Source: Aphanothece sp. CMT-3BRIN-NPC111 (lineage in GTDB: Bacteria; Cyanobacteriota; Cyanobacteriia; Cyanobacteriales; JAHHGU01). Taken from it: 64,000 bases of DNA. Positions 45,202 to 53,308 of this stretch are shown here, in pieces; the stretch's first letter is position 1, and the number at the start of each line of letters is the position of its first letter. The position numbers were made by a program, and so were the translations under genes. The notes beneath the pieces were generated by a model, which worked only from the letters and a program-made list of their open reading frames with translations, was not told the DNA's origin and did no database searches. Location of the stretch: positions 1 to 64,000 of the forward strand of contig JAHHGU010000001.1 of NCBI GenBank assembly GCA_019359765.1. The letters are read 5' to 3'.

Positions 45202-46125
45202 TTATTCAATTTTTGCTGCTTGAGAGTCATCACTATAGGCACTAGCTTGGGAAGAAAGCGCAATCAAATCTTCAAGGTTCCGTCGCATTGTTCCACAAAT
45301 AGCATCTAATGGCAGATCATTTGCGTCGTGACCGAACGGATTTTCGATTTCAACTCCAATTTCTTCAATTCCAAACAAAGTAAAACTAATCAAAGCTACA
45401 ATCGGGCCTGTTCCCCAGGTTAAGCTATTAACTAACTGAAACGGCAAGAGCAAACAATAAATTAACAATAGTTGCTGGAGATGAATAGCATATGCTAAAG
45501 GCATAGGAGTTTTCAAAATGCGCTCACAGGCACCTAACACATCTACCATACTATTCAGCAGATCGTGCAAAGCGTTCAACTGATATAGGCTAATGCACTT
45601 ACGGTGATACTGCTGTTGTAGATAATCCCCTATCCAGAAAGCAATTTCTAGCGGAGGGTTATTCATCGTTTTCAGCTTAAAATAGCGGGAGGGTGACATT
45701 AATATTTCTAGTTCGCTATTTACAGGCTCTGACCTTAAATGTAACTTAGTCGCAACTGCAAAAGCTACTAATAGTCTTAGTGTTGACTCTTTATTAGCTC
45801 TATCTTCAGGTTCTTTTTCCTCAATAGCTACCCAAATTAGACGAGCTAAATTACGAAGGTTATTAACTAAAGTACCCCAATTTTTGCGCCCTTCCCAAAA
45901 ACGCTCATAAGCTGTATTCGTCCTGAAAACTAATAATAAACCTAAAACAATACTAGGAACTACACTTTCCAGATTTTCCCAAACTACTGGAAATTTAAAA
46001 TAAAAAAGTACTGATATAAAAAAACCGAACATCCCACATGCTATTACTCGCTTTAAAATTGCTGGTATAACTGACCCTTTTAACGTTAAAACTAATTTAA
46101 ACCCATGCAGTTTGTTGATATCCAT
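45202..46125 (-). CDS. Bestrophin-like (YneE/UPF0187) anion channel family protein
   Basis: 307 residues from ATG 46125, preceded by AGGTGG. Membrane segments: VIPAILKRVIACGMFGFFIS, VVPSIVLGLLLVFRTNTAYERF (the conserved RTNxAYxRFWEGR), and two near 225-265 (LLIYCLLLPFQLVNSLTWGT, PIVALISFTLFGIEEIGVEI). ENPFGHDANDLPLD is the typical C-terminal signature. In phototrophs bestrophin relatives conduct chloride or bicarbonate across membranes; the ion here is unknown. It is divergent from the marR-type gene. Confidence 0.88.
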   Translation of the reverse strand: MDINKLHGFKLVLTLKGSVIPAILKRVIACGMFGFFISVLFYFKFPVVWENLESVVPSIVLGLLLVFRTNTAYERFWEGRKNWGTLVNNLRNLARLIWVAIEEKEPEDRANKESTLRLLVAFAVATKLHLRSEPVNSELEILMSPSRYFKLKTMNNPPLEIAFWIGDYLQQQYHRKCISLYQLNALHDLLNSMVDVLGACERILKTPMPLAYAIHLQQLLLIYCLLLPFQLVNSLTWGTGPIVALISFTLFGIEEIGVEIENPFGHDANDLPLDAICGTMRRNLEDLIALSSQASAYSDDSQAAKIE

Positions 46126-46258
46126 GAACTTTCCACCTTTTAGTTTTTGATTAGCTCCTATCCCAATTGGCACAGCCAGGATAGATAAAATTAGCTCATA
46201 CCTCCTGATAATCTACAACCAATAGCCTTTTTGAGAGAATAGAGGGGTCGCCTCAACA

Positions 46259-46287
46259 TTGACGGTAGTTGAGAATCAGATTACACT
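46259..46287 (+). promoter_or_regulatory. Sigma-70 promoter of the MarR-type gene
   Basis: TTGACG (46259-46264), a 17-base spacer, and TACACT (46282-46287) form a good promoter. It lies inside a possible N-terminal extension beginning with TTG 46259, so that extension is not coding and the ATG at 46325 is the start. Confidence 0.65.
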
Positions 46288-46310
46288 AATATTACGCGTA
46301 CTAAATAAAT
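46288..46310 (+). promoter_or_regulatory. Candidate MarR operator, copy 1
   Basis: AATATTACGC-GTA-CTAAATAAAT lies just downstream of the marR -10 box. Nearly the same string occurs at 46899-46921, upstream of the truncated adaptor gene. CTAAATAAATATTTAG at 46301-46316 is an almost perfect palindrome. Shared placement in the two promoters suggests binding by the MarR protein encoded between them. Confidence 0.55.
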
Positions 46311-46324
46311 ATTTAGGAGTTAAA

Positions 46325-46792
46325 ATGGTTTCTCCCTCAGTTAAGCAGAAGCTAGCAAAAGGATGGCAGGAAGTATTGGCTCCTCACAGCTTGGGCTACC
46401 GAATTAAGCTCCTGTCTCAACTGCTCGCTCGCAACTTTCAAGAGAAATTAGAGCCATTTGACTTAACTCCCTTCCACTGGGTTGTGTTGTGCTGTTTGTG
46501 GGAAGAGGATGGTCTACCTACCTCTAGTTTGGGGGAAAAACTGCAACAGGTGGGAGGAACCTTAACAGGTGTTCTAGACCGGATGGAGGAACGGGGGGTA
46601 ATTCGCCGGGAACGAGACACGCGCGATCGCCGCATCTGGCGCATCTGGTTGACAGAAGCGGGAAAGCAACTAAAAACAGAATTACCACCAATTTCAATGG
46701 AAATTCGCGATCGCGCTATGCAAGGCATCCCCCAGGCAGAGCGCGAACTATTTTCCGAACTTGTTGATCAGGCGATCGCAAATCTCTCTTAG
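46325..46792 (+). CDS. MarR-family transcriptional regulator
   Basis: 155 residues from ATG 46325, with TAGGAG five bases upstream. The winged helix is visible: LGYRIKLLSQLLARNFQEKL, HWVVLCCLWEEDGLPTSSLG, GGTLTGVLDRMEERGVIRRE, RDTRDRRIWRIWLTEAGKQL. The recognition helix and the DRR wing are typical. MarR proteins often repress an adjacent EmrAB-type efflux operon; here the next genes are a truncated HlyD adaptor and an MFS transporter, which fits that history. It is divergent from the bestrophin-like gene. Confidence 0.92.
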   Translation: MVSPSVKQKLAKGWQEVLAPHSLGYRIKLLSQLLARNFQEKLEPFDLTPFHWVVLCCLWEEDGLPTSSLGEKLQQVGGTLTGVLDRMEERGVIRRERDTRDRRIWRIWLTEAGKQLKTELPPISMEIRDRAMQGIPQAERELFSELVDQAIANLS

Positions 46793-46898
46793 CTTCCCAA
46801 GGATAGATAGCCAATTAACCCGGTTGGTAGATGGATCTCAATTAGTCTTGGTCAATAATACGTATACAAAAGCCAAGTTTACTTTTATAAACAGTGCC

Positions 46899-46921
46899 AA
46901 TATTACGCCCTCTAAATAAAC
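46899..46921 (+). promoter_or_regulatory. Candidate MarR operator, copy 2
   Basis: AATATTACGC-CCT-CTAAATAAAC, 61 bases before the adaptor start, matches the element after the marR promoter in 19 of 23 positions by eye. It supports control of the downstream adaptor and transporter by the MarR protein. Confidence 0.55.
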
Positions 46922-46981
46922 GGTTCCTTATTAACCTGCTTTAGCGTCTCGTAACATAACTCGCTTCAAAAGTGAACAACA

Positions 46982-47407
46982 ATGGAACGCTTAAACACGG
47001 CATTACTTAAGGAACACAAAACCATCGCTGAAGACGAGGGGGCAATTGAAGAGGTGCAGCCCCATGCCAGTGTAACCAAAGTTAAAGAGAACGTACTGAC
47101 AGAGGAGCAGCTGAAAACGCGACCAGATCTATCCCCTGATGCGAAGCAGGATAAAGAGGCAGAAACGCCGCCAGAGAAACCGCGCCGGGAGCGACCAATT
47201 ATTTTAATTTTGGCGGGACTGGGTGTAAGAGCGATCGCCGCAGGCAGTTTTGGTTATCGCTGGTGGCAATACGCCTCCACTCACCAGGAAACAGATAATG
47301 TCACCATTTATGGGCACATTCATCAGGTTAGTAACCGGGTTAATGGCACTGCCGCCGACGTACTGGTGAGGGATAACAAGCTAGTAATTCCAGATCAGCT
47401 GAAGTGA
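46982..47407 (+). pseudogene. Truncated HlyD/EmrA-type membrane fusion protein
   Basis: 141 residues instead of the usual 380 or more. A charged N-terminus is followed by one transmembrane helix (ILILAGLGVRAIAAGSFGY, about residues 73-92). The first beta-barrel/lipoyl strand follows (TDNVTIYGHIHQVSNRVNGT, ADVLVRDNKLV), then the frame stops at DQLK. The coiled-coil hairpin and outer barrel are missing, so it cannot bridge the periplasm. The following gene is an unrelated single-chain MFS rather than EmrB, so a deletion joined them. It could still be expressed as a small anchor protein. Confidence 0.8.
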
Positions 47408-47446
47408 GCTGGGAAGTTAAGTAGGGCAAAAATTGAGGCGAGGTAA

Positions 47447-48709
47447 ATGAAAATTATTCCTAATATACCAGCATTAAGATCGAGAAACTATCGTCTTTTT
47501 TTTGGAGGACAAGGAATTTCTCTGATTGGCACTTGGATGACCCAAGTCGCGACGATTTGGCTTGTTTATGAGTTAACAAAATCCGCTTGGCTATTGGGTT
47601 TAGTGGGATTTACAAGCCAAGCGCCCAGCTTAATCTTGCTTCCTATTGCGGGTGTTTTAGTAGATAGATGGAATCGCCATCGAGTGATAGTAATCACTCA
47701 AGTTCTGTCTATGCTCCAATCTTTAGCATTAGCAGTTTTAGCACTAACAGGTGTAATTAATATTGGGCATATTATCTTTTTAAGCTTATTGCAAGGGACA
47801 ATCAGTGCCTTTGATGCTCCAGCTCGTCAAGCCTTCGTGCCAGAAATTGTCGAGAGAAGAGAAGATTTAGCTAATGCGATCGCGCTTAATTCTTCTATGT
47901 TTAATGGGGCGCGATTAATTGGTCCCGCCATTGCCGGGTTGCTACTTGCCACCGTTGGGGCTGGCTTTTGTTTTTTGTTTGACGGCCTCAGCTACCTGGC
48001 AGTCATTGCCTCTTTGCTAGCCATGAAGCTGAAGCCGATTAAAATAGCAGCGGCTACTACTAATCCTTTGCAACGATTGCAAGAAGGATTCGTTTATGCC
48101 TTTGGCTTTCCACCGATTCGGGCAGTAATACTCCTCCTGGCATTAGTCAGCTTCATGGGAATGCAATATACAGTTCTCGTGCCGATTTTTGCCACTAACA
48201 TTCTTCATGGCGGTCCTGATACTCTCGGTTATTTGATGGCAGCTTCAGGCGTGGGAGCATTAGTGGGAGCTATTTATCTAAGTACGCGGCAAACTGTGCT
48301 GGGATTAGGTAGATTCATTGCTTTTTCCCCAGCCATCATGGGACTGGGGCTGATTGCTTTTTCTTTGTCGCGCGTTTTGTGGCTTTCTTTACTAATGATG
48401 GTGCTGGTGGGTTTTGGTTTTATTATGCAATTTACATCTACCAACACTTTTTTACAAACAATTGTTGAGGATGATAAGCGCGGACGGGTGATGAGCATAT
48501 ACACAATGGCATTTTTTGGCATGCTCCCCTTGGGCAATTTATTTGCCGGGAGTTTAGCAAGTCGAATCGGTGCTACCAACACATTAATCATAGCTGGCAG
48601 CTTTTGTATTTTAGGTTCCTTCCTTTTTTATAAACAGCTTCCAGCTTTAAGGCGCTTAGTCCTGCCGCTCTATGCCAAACTGGGGATCCCTACTAAAGTA
48701 CATTCATAA
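47447..48709 (+). CDS. MFS transporter (EntS/MFS_3-like exporter)
   Basis: 420 residues with 12 predicted membrane helices. Characteristic blocks: FFGGQGISLIGTWMTQVATI in helix 1, the loop 2-3 motif GVLVDRWNRHRVIVITQ, DAPARQAFVPEIVERREDLA and LNSSMFNGARLIGPAIAG. These belong to the EntS-like single-protein exporters that use proton motive force to expel small molecules or siderophores. ATG 47447 is preceded by GGCGAGG. It lies 39 bp after the truncated adaptor and is probably co-transcribed with it under MarR control. Confidence 0.9.
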   Translation: MKIIPNIPALRSRNYRLFFGGQGISLIGTWMTQVATIWLVYELTKSAWLLGLVGFTSQAPSLILLPIAGVLVDRWNRHRVIVITQVLSMLQSLALAVLALTGVINIGHIIFLSLLQGTISAFDAPARQAFVPEIVERREDLANAIALNSSMFNGARLIGPAIAGLLLATVGAGFCFLFDGLSYLAVIASLLAMKLKPIKIAAATTNPLQRLQEGFVYAFGFPPIRAVILLLALVSFMGMQYTVLVPIFATNILHGGPDTLGYLMAASGVGALVGAIYLSTRQTVLGLGRFIAFSPAIMGLGLIAFSLSRVLWLSLLMMVLVGFGFIMQFTSTNTFLQTIVEDDKRGRVMSIYTMAFFGMLPLGNLFAGSLASRIGATNTLIIAGSFCILGSFLFYKQLPALRRLVLPLYAKLGIPTKVHS

Positions 48710-48774
48710 TTGTCTTGGAGGATAGTAAGCTGTTCTACATCTAGTTTGCAATGGTAGCTGAGGCGGCGGCGTGG

Positions 48775-48830
48775 GAAAGGGGAGACGCAGAGGGGGGACA
48801 AGTAAATTTATTTATAACATTATTTAGCCG
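48775..48830. repeat. G-rich dispersed repeat with ATTTATAACATTAT tail
   Basis: AAAGGGGAGACGCAGAGGGG then, 20 bases on, ATTTATAACATTAT. The same pairing of a G-rich stretch and this 14-mer occurs at 30012-30075, upstream of psaD. Confidence 0.5.
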
Positions 48831-48855
48831 TGACGTTAGCGAAGGAGAGCCGAAG

Positions 48856-49008
48856 AATGTAGCTTATGCGCTGGATGTGACGATGGACGAATTTGAGAGT
48901 AAACGCAAGCAAAATTTTATCTTCTGGGAATGGTTTCCTAGACCGGAAAATGTGCGCTACAGAAATGCCATCCAGGAGATGGACAAAACAATTTATAAGC
49001 TCTACTCA
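48856..49008 (+). pseudogene. Cytochrome P450 fragment
   Basis: Residues EPKNVAYALDVTMDEFESKR and FIFWEWFPRPENVRYRNAIQ, EMDKTIYKL resemble the D-helix to F-helix region of bacterial P450s, where W.PTPEN.R...A...LD..IY is typical. Heme-binding Cys, I-helix and ExxR parts are absent. The surrounding frame (48751-49209) is built from repeat and AT-rich DNA and is not a gene. Confidence 0.5.
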
Positions 49009-49108
49009 GCCCAGCATTTTAGTCTAGACGCGCTACTACCCTATCACTTTTATGCTTTGTTACAATCTTTAGCTCATAACATCTTTGGCAAAAGTAAATT
49101 TAATCGTT

Positions 49109-49147
49109 TATTTCAGCTGCATTTATTTGCATTCATCTGCGTTTCCT
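49109..49147. repeat. Dispersed 'accgcagat' repeat, inverted copy, plus heptamers
   Basis: GCATTTATTTGCATTCATCT continuing GCGTTTCC is the reverse complement form of the repeat at 185-213. ATCCAAAATCTAAAAT at 49181-49196 is a shorter member of the heptamer family at 22821-22850. The gap 48710-49330 therefore holds repeats and a P450 shard, not a gene. Confidence 0.6.
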
Positions 49148-49330
49148 TAACCAGAACTAATATTTTTGCAAGAAGCCCAATCCAAAATCTAAAATATAAT
49201 GGCTGGTGAAGTTTTTATCATTAGGAAGGGAACTCGGCTGAGCCTTCCCGCCGCCTTGCAGGTAGATGACACTGGAAGTGAGATGATCTCAGATGACGCA
49301 GATAGATAGAGATAAATAAGGGAGATGACG

Positions 49331-50020
49331 ATGAAAATACTGATGGTATTGACTTCACACGACAAGCTCGGTGACACAGGCAAAAAAACTGGGTTTTGGT
49401 TAGAGGAGTTTGCTGCGCCTTATTATGTATTCAAAGATGCAGGTGCCGAAATTACACTGGCTTCTCCCAAAGGCGGGCACCCACCGCTTGACCCCAAAAG
49501 CGAGGAGCCGGAGTCTCAAACCGAGGCTACCATTCGCTTCCAGCAAGATAAAGAAGCGCAAGCAGCTTTAGCCAACACCCTGAAGCTGTCAAGTGTATCC
49601 GGCGAAGATTACGATGCCGTGTTCTATCCTGGCGGTCACGGCCCTTTGTGGGATCTCTCCGACGATTTAAATTCCATAGCTTTAATCGAAGCCATGTATG
49701 CCGCTGGAAAGCCTGTAGCTGCGGTTTGTCATGCTCCCGGCGTGTTTCGCAATACAAAATCTCCCGATGGTTCTCCTCTAGTACAAGGCAAGTCTGTGAC
49801 TGGCTTTGCAAATACAGAAGAAGAGGCGGTTGGACTGACAAACATCGTGCCTTTTTTGGTAGAAGACGAGTTGAAAAAGAATGGCGGCAAGTATTCCAAA
49901 GCGGATAATTGGCAGTCCTATACAGTTAGCGATCGCAATTTAATTACAGGTCAGAATCCCGCCTCATCTGAAGCTGGAGCAAAAGCAGTTTTGCAACAAC
50001 TGAGCATCGAAAGCAGATAG
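49331..50020 (+). CDS. DJ-1/PfpI family class I glutamine amidotransferase-like protein
   Basis: 229 residues from ATG 49331 (MKILMVLTSHDKLGDTGKKT). The nucleophile elbow PVAAVCHAPGVF carries the cysteine. DYDAVFYPGGHGPLWDLSDD and GKTGFWLEEFAAPYYVF are typical of the Hsp31/glyoxalase III-like group, where a Glu and His complete the site. Expected roles are protein repair or methylglyoxal detoxification; the exact one is not decidable. GGGAGATG precedes the start. Single gene. Confidence 0.9.
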   Translation: MKILMVLTSHDKLGDTGKKTGFWLEEFAAPYYVFKDAGAEITLASPKGGHPPLDPKSEEPESQTEATIRFQQDKEAQAALANTLKLSSVSGEDYDAVFYPGGHGPLWDLSDDLNSIALIEAMYAAGKPVAAVCHAPGVFRNTKSPDGSPLVQGKSVTGFANTEEEAVGLTNIVPFLVEDELKKNGGKYSKADNWQSYTVSDRNLITGQNPASSEAGAKAVLQQLSIESR

Positions 50021-50054
50021 GACATGCTCAAAGAATGGGGAATAATTGTTAACA

Positions 50055-50339
50055 TCAGATTTTGAGCAGCAATTCTCTGGTAATCTGCTCCCATTCCTGG
50101 TTCAAATCTGCTTTAAATTCTGGCTGAGCGCTGCGCCTGTACCAATAACGAGCATTGCTCAAATCGCCCTCTTTTCGGTGCAAGTAAGCGTGAACCCAAG
50201 CGCTTTCGGCATCGCTGGCATTTTGCACAATTTCATGCGCCCTGTTCCAATCCCCTTTAAACTCGTGCCATAGTGCTTGCAGTGCTTTAGGAAGTTCAGA
50301 CGGGCATTGTTCTAATTGGATGAACTCGTTTAATGTCAT
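50055..50339 (-). CDS. Conserved small hypothetical protein (94 aa)
   Basis: Helical, Trp-rich: MTLNEFIQLEQCPSELPKAL, LWHEFKGDWNRAHEIVQ, AYLHRKEGDLSNARYWYRRS. The pattern W..AHEIVQ...SAWVHAYLHRKEGD..NA.YWYRRA looks like a one-to-two-repeat TPR/Sel1-like fold seen in small conserved bacterial proteins. The function is unknown. It converges with the DJ-1 gene, whose stop is 34 bp away. Confidence 0.75.
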   Translation of the reverse strand: MTLNEFIQLEQCPSELPKALQALWHEFKGDWNRAHEIVQNASDAESAWVHAYLHRKEGDLSNARYWYRRSAQPEFKADLNQEWEQITRELLLKI

Positions 50340-50451
50340 AAGTAACTCAACTTAATTAAATGAAAAACTCATGTAGTTTGGGTTAAAGTAACTTGCATCC
50401 AAGCATAGCCAGAATTGGATAGATAACACTCACCTTCTACCCATTAAACTT

Positions 50452-51255
50452 CTACTCCCCTAAAGACGAGTCACTCGCTAATTTTTCTAGCTTAGTGCCG
50501 CATATTTTGCAGAACCGAGCATCTGCATCATGAGATGACAAACTACAAATAGGACAAAGTGTTTCTACCTGATTAGCAGTTTTTACCAATCGCTTAATTA
50601 AATCGCCTAACTGCCAAGGGATGAGAGCAATTCCCGTCAAAATCATTAACAACGTCATGAGGCGACCTATTTCTGAACTCGGAGTAACGTCGCCAAAGCC
50701 TACTGTTGTCATTGTTACCACTGAAAAATAGACTGCATCCAAAAATGTCCCAAATGCTTTAGGATTTACCGGATGCTCCACTTGATAAATTAAGCCTGAG
50801 TAAACAAAGATAATTGCAAATAAAGTAAATATTATCCGCGTTAAAATTGCACTATCTTCTGTACTGACGCGACCAAAGAAAGTTGTACCTTCTATGAACC
50901 GGATTAACCGCAAGATCCGAAACCATCGGAATAACCGGATAAAGCTGATATCTACTACCCCTAACAAAAATGGCAGGATAGCGAGCAAATCAATTAAAGA
51001 ATACAAACTAAAAAAATACTTTAACTTTTTCTCAGCACACCATAAACGCAGTAAATACTCATAGGCAAAAAGTAATAAAATTGCAAAATCTATAGTATCG
51101 AGATTAATACGAACATAATCTGGAATCGGGTAAGTTTCTATAACAAAAATTGCTGAAGATAGTAGAACCAGCCCTGTAATTATGAGGTTTATCGCTTTCC
51201 CTGCTGGGGTTTCAATATCTTCTAAGTAAAAAGCAATCTTTTGTCGCACCAACAT
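50452..51255 (-). CDS. Voltage-gated-type potassium channel with C-terminal zinc ribbon
   Basis: 267 residues from ATG 51255; an in-frame TTG at 51288 is less likely. Six membrane segments: S1 INLIITGLVLLSSAIFVIET, an S4-like RLFRWFRILRLIRFIEG, and the selectivity filter TVGFGDV after a pore helix (YFSVVTMT). The C-terminus carries two CxxC pairs (CPIC, CKIC), a zinc ribbon. It is expected to conduct K+ across the plasma membrane; the zinc ribbon as a gating or assembly module is inferred. Single gene. Confidence 0.9.
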   Translation of the reverse strand: MLVRQKIAFYLEDIETPAGKAINLIITGLVLLSSAIFVIETYPIPDYVRINLDTIDFAILLLFAYEYLLRLWCAEKKLKYFFSLYSLIDLLAILPFLLGVVDISFIRLFRWFRILRLIRFIEGTTFFGRVSTEDSAILTRIIFTLFAIIFVYSGLIYQVEHPVNPKAFGTFLDAVYFSVVTMTTVGFGDVTPSSEIGRLMTLLMILTGIALIPWQLGDLIKRLVKTANQVETLCPICSLSSHDADARFCKICGTKLEKLASDSSLGE

Positions 51256-51375
51256 AAATAAAAGAAGAGGCCATGAAAGCGGCAGCAATGGAGATCTAGG
51301 GACAGAGGAGAATCTAACCTTTTATCAATCAACAATTACCACCTCATATCATGTCCGCTTGATTAGTTACAAATT

Positions 51376-51448
51376 GTAGGTTGGGTTAAACGCATTGCAA
51401 CCTAACACCAAAAATCAATGTTGGGTTTCGTGGCTAAACCTAACCTAC
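51376..51448. repeat. Nested-palindrome dispersed element
   Basis: GTAGGTTGGGTT at 51376 and AACCTAACCTAC at 51437-51448 form an inverted pair with one mismatch. Inside, CCTAACA and TGTTGGG make a second hairpin. This folded shape (GTAGGTTGGGTT...AACCCAAC) is a common small intergenic element in cyanobacteria and other bacteria. The 51256-51612 gap holds nothing else clear. Confidence 0.6.
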
Positions 51449-51612
51449 GCATATCGTAATTGTTTAAGCGGACAGGATATCACTTCTTCACCGCCAAAGA
51501 GGAAAGTTATGAGTTGTAAATTAAGTATTTCAACTCATAACTATTGCTGTACCTTGATTAAATCTCCGGCTTTTCAGAATGGGGATTTAACTCAAAACTA
51601 TTAACCACTCTT

Positions 51613-52209
51613 CTATCGAACTACGGTTACTGGTGTTCCAATGCTTACCTGATTGAACAATTCTTGAACATCTTTGTTGTACATACGGATACAACCGTGA
51701 GAGGCGGCTGTACCAACTGACTTAGTATTCGGGGTGCCGTGAAAACCAATCCAATTTTTACCGTCTGTCCAAAAACCAATCCAGTAGCGCCCCAGCGGAT
51801 TTGCTGGAGAACCGCCTGGAATAACCGCTCCCGTAAACGGACTCATCCAAGCAGGATCGCGATACATCTGATGCACTTTAAAACTTCCAGATGGAGTTTC
51901 CCAGCCAGCGCGACCCACTGCAATCGGATAGCTTTTAACCGCAGTTTTACCTCGATAGACGGTGACTCGACGGCGCTTGACGTTAATCTCTAAGCGAGTC
52001 ACCTCAGTGGATGCAGCGGGAACATCATTGGTGAGAGCAGAAGCAGCATCGGGGAGAGCAGAAGCAGCATCGGGGAGAACTGTTGGTTCAGCGGCCAACA
52101 GCAGTAGGGGTTTAAAAAGCAACCCAAACATTATCATCAAGCCAAGCAGCCTTGATGATTGCTTGAGAGTAGTTAATTTTACTGCCACAGTTAAAATTTT
52201 AAGCCTCAT
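51613..52209 (-). CDS. L,D-transpeptidase (YkuD family)
   Basis: 198 residues. The N-terminal signal (LLGLMIMFGLLFKPLLLLAAEP) directs export. A short Ala/Pro linker contains PDAASAL twice in tandem. The YkuD domain begins RLEINVKRRRVTVYRGKTAV and has the catalytic HGTPNTKSVGTAASHGCIRM, with Cys in SHGCIRM. It makes 3-3 peptidoglycan cross-links or anchors proteins. ATG 52209 is followed by a poorly hydrophobic 20-residue start. Single gene. Confidence 0.92.
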   Translation of the reverse strand: MRLKILTVAVKLTTLKQSSRLLGLMIMFGLLFKPLLLLAAEPTVLPDAASALPDAASALTNDVPAASTEVTRLEINVKRRRVTVYRGKTAVKSYPIAVGRAGWETPSGSFKVHQMYRDPAWMSPFTGAVIPGGSPANPLGRYWIGFWTDGKNWIGFHGTPNTKSVGTAASHGCIRMYNKDVQELFNQVSIGTPVTVVR

Positions 52210-52396
52210 ATTTTTATTAAAGCAGAACCCGAAACTAGCTGCTTCGGGTTCTTGTTGAAGAGGAATTCAGTTTGGCAAAAACATCGTTATTCGACGATAT
52301 TCAATGATTTTACCAGCCAGATTAATCTCCATGTTGTAAGTAATGAGCTTTACTGTGGTTATCGATGGCTCGACTCAGTTTCAGCACTTGAGTGCA

Positions 52397-53290
52397 TTAC
52401 CACAATGCTCGAACAGGTCTCGGAGTGGTTCTTGGAGTAGAGGGTGTACTTCCAGTGTTAGTTTGGCTGCTTGTAGAGAGGATGGGACGTACTAGTGCTA
52501 GCACCTCGTCTCTCGTAGCGTACCCATCAAAGGCTTCTGAGCTGAACGGAATAGGAGAACCTGTGCGATTCTCGTTGTAAATCACCTCACTTTGATTTGC
52601 AATCCAGGGCCGCACGTTGGTGCCCAGTAGATTCTCCCGCAAGGCTCGGATACCAGCAGCATGGCGAGCTTCTACACTATGAATTGCTAAAGCTCCAGCT
52701 AGCACTGGCTTAGCTGCGTCACCTGCTGCCAACAAGTTCTGCACTTGCCCTTTATAAGCTGCTGCTCCCAAATCCTCGACGTACTGTGCTGCTAGAAGTA
52801 AATCTGCGGCATTGGCAAATGGATTGCGACCTAAGATGGCGTTGTAGTTTGGGTTTTGGGGGATAGTAATGGCATTAGGATTGCCTCCCAAGGATGTCAA
52901 GACCGCTGATAGGTCAGTAACGTGCTGTACCTCATCTGCTCCATAGGAAACGAGCGCGTCTTTAGCTCTTTGGGGTAGGCTTGTCAATCTGCCGTTCTGA
53001 GCTTCATTAATTCCACGGCGATAAAAATCAGCTTCTAGCTTTTCCAGAGTCAGCGCATATTCAACCACTTGTCTGGGGGTCAGCGTTGCACTCTGTGCAT
53101 AGGCTGGTGTTGCTGGAGTTACGAACAGAGATAGAAATAGTACAGGCAAGAGTAATACCGCTACCTTAGCAGGAGCTAAGATTTGCTTGAGGCTGCGACC
53201 AAGCCAGCGCAGCCGGTTTGTAAAAAAGTTGTGGTGGGGCTGCATATTTTTTGCTGCCTGCTGTGCCACTAGGGCAAAAAGGGTTTTCAT
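52397..53290 (-). CDS. Exported ferritin-like domain protein, Sec type, copy A
   Basis: 297 residues. AAGGAG precedes ATG 53290. A long N-terminus ends in a Sec signal (VAVLLLPVLFLSLFVTPATP, AYAQ cleavage). The four-helix ferritin-like domain (about residues 75-225) keeps diiron-type ligands: E in TLEKLEADFY, DEVQH, E in YVEDLGAAAY, VEARH. The tail is Pro/Thr-rich (STPRTTPRPVRALW). It belongs to the desiccation-related Ferritin_2 type; metal binding is inferred. It lies 18 bp downstream of the Tat-type partner, so the two form an operon. The pair is duplicated at 54325-55983. Confidence 0.87.
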   Translation of the reverse strand: MKTLFALVAQQAAKNMQPHHNFFTNRLRWLGRSLKQILAPAKVAVLLLPVLFLSLFVTPATPAYAQSATLTPRQVVEYALTLEKLEADFYRRGINEAQNGRLTSLPQRAKDALVSYGADEVQHVTDLSAVLTSLGGNPNAITIPQNPNYNAILGRNPFANAADLLLAAQYVEDLGAAAYKGQVQNLLAAGDAAKPVLAGALAIHSVEARHAAGIRALRENLLGTNVRPWIANQSEVIYNENRTGSPIPFSSEAFDGYATRDEVLALVRPILSTSSQTNTGSTPSTPRTTPRPVRALW

Positions 53291-53308
53291 GGTGAGTAAC
53301 TCCTTGGT

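Noticed and set aside
46259..46324. TTG-initiated extension of the MarR protein
   Set aside because: The segment contains a good -35/-10 pair and the operator motif; the ATG at 46325 has TAGGAG.
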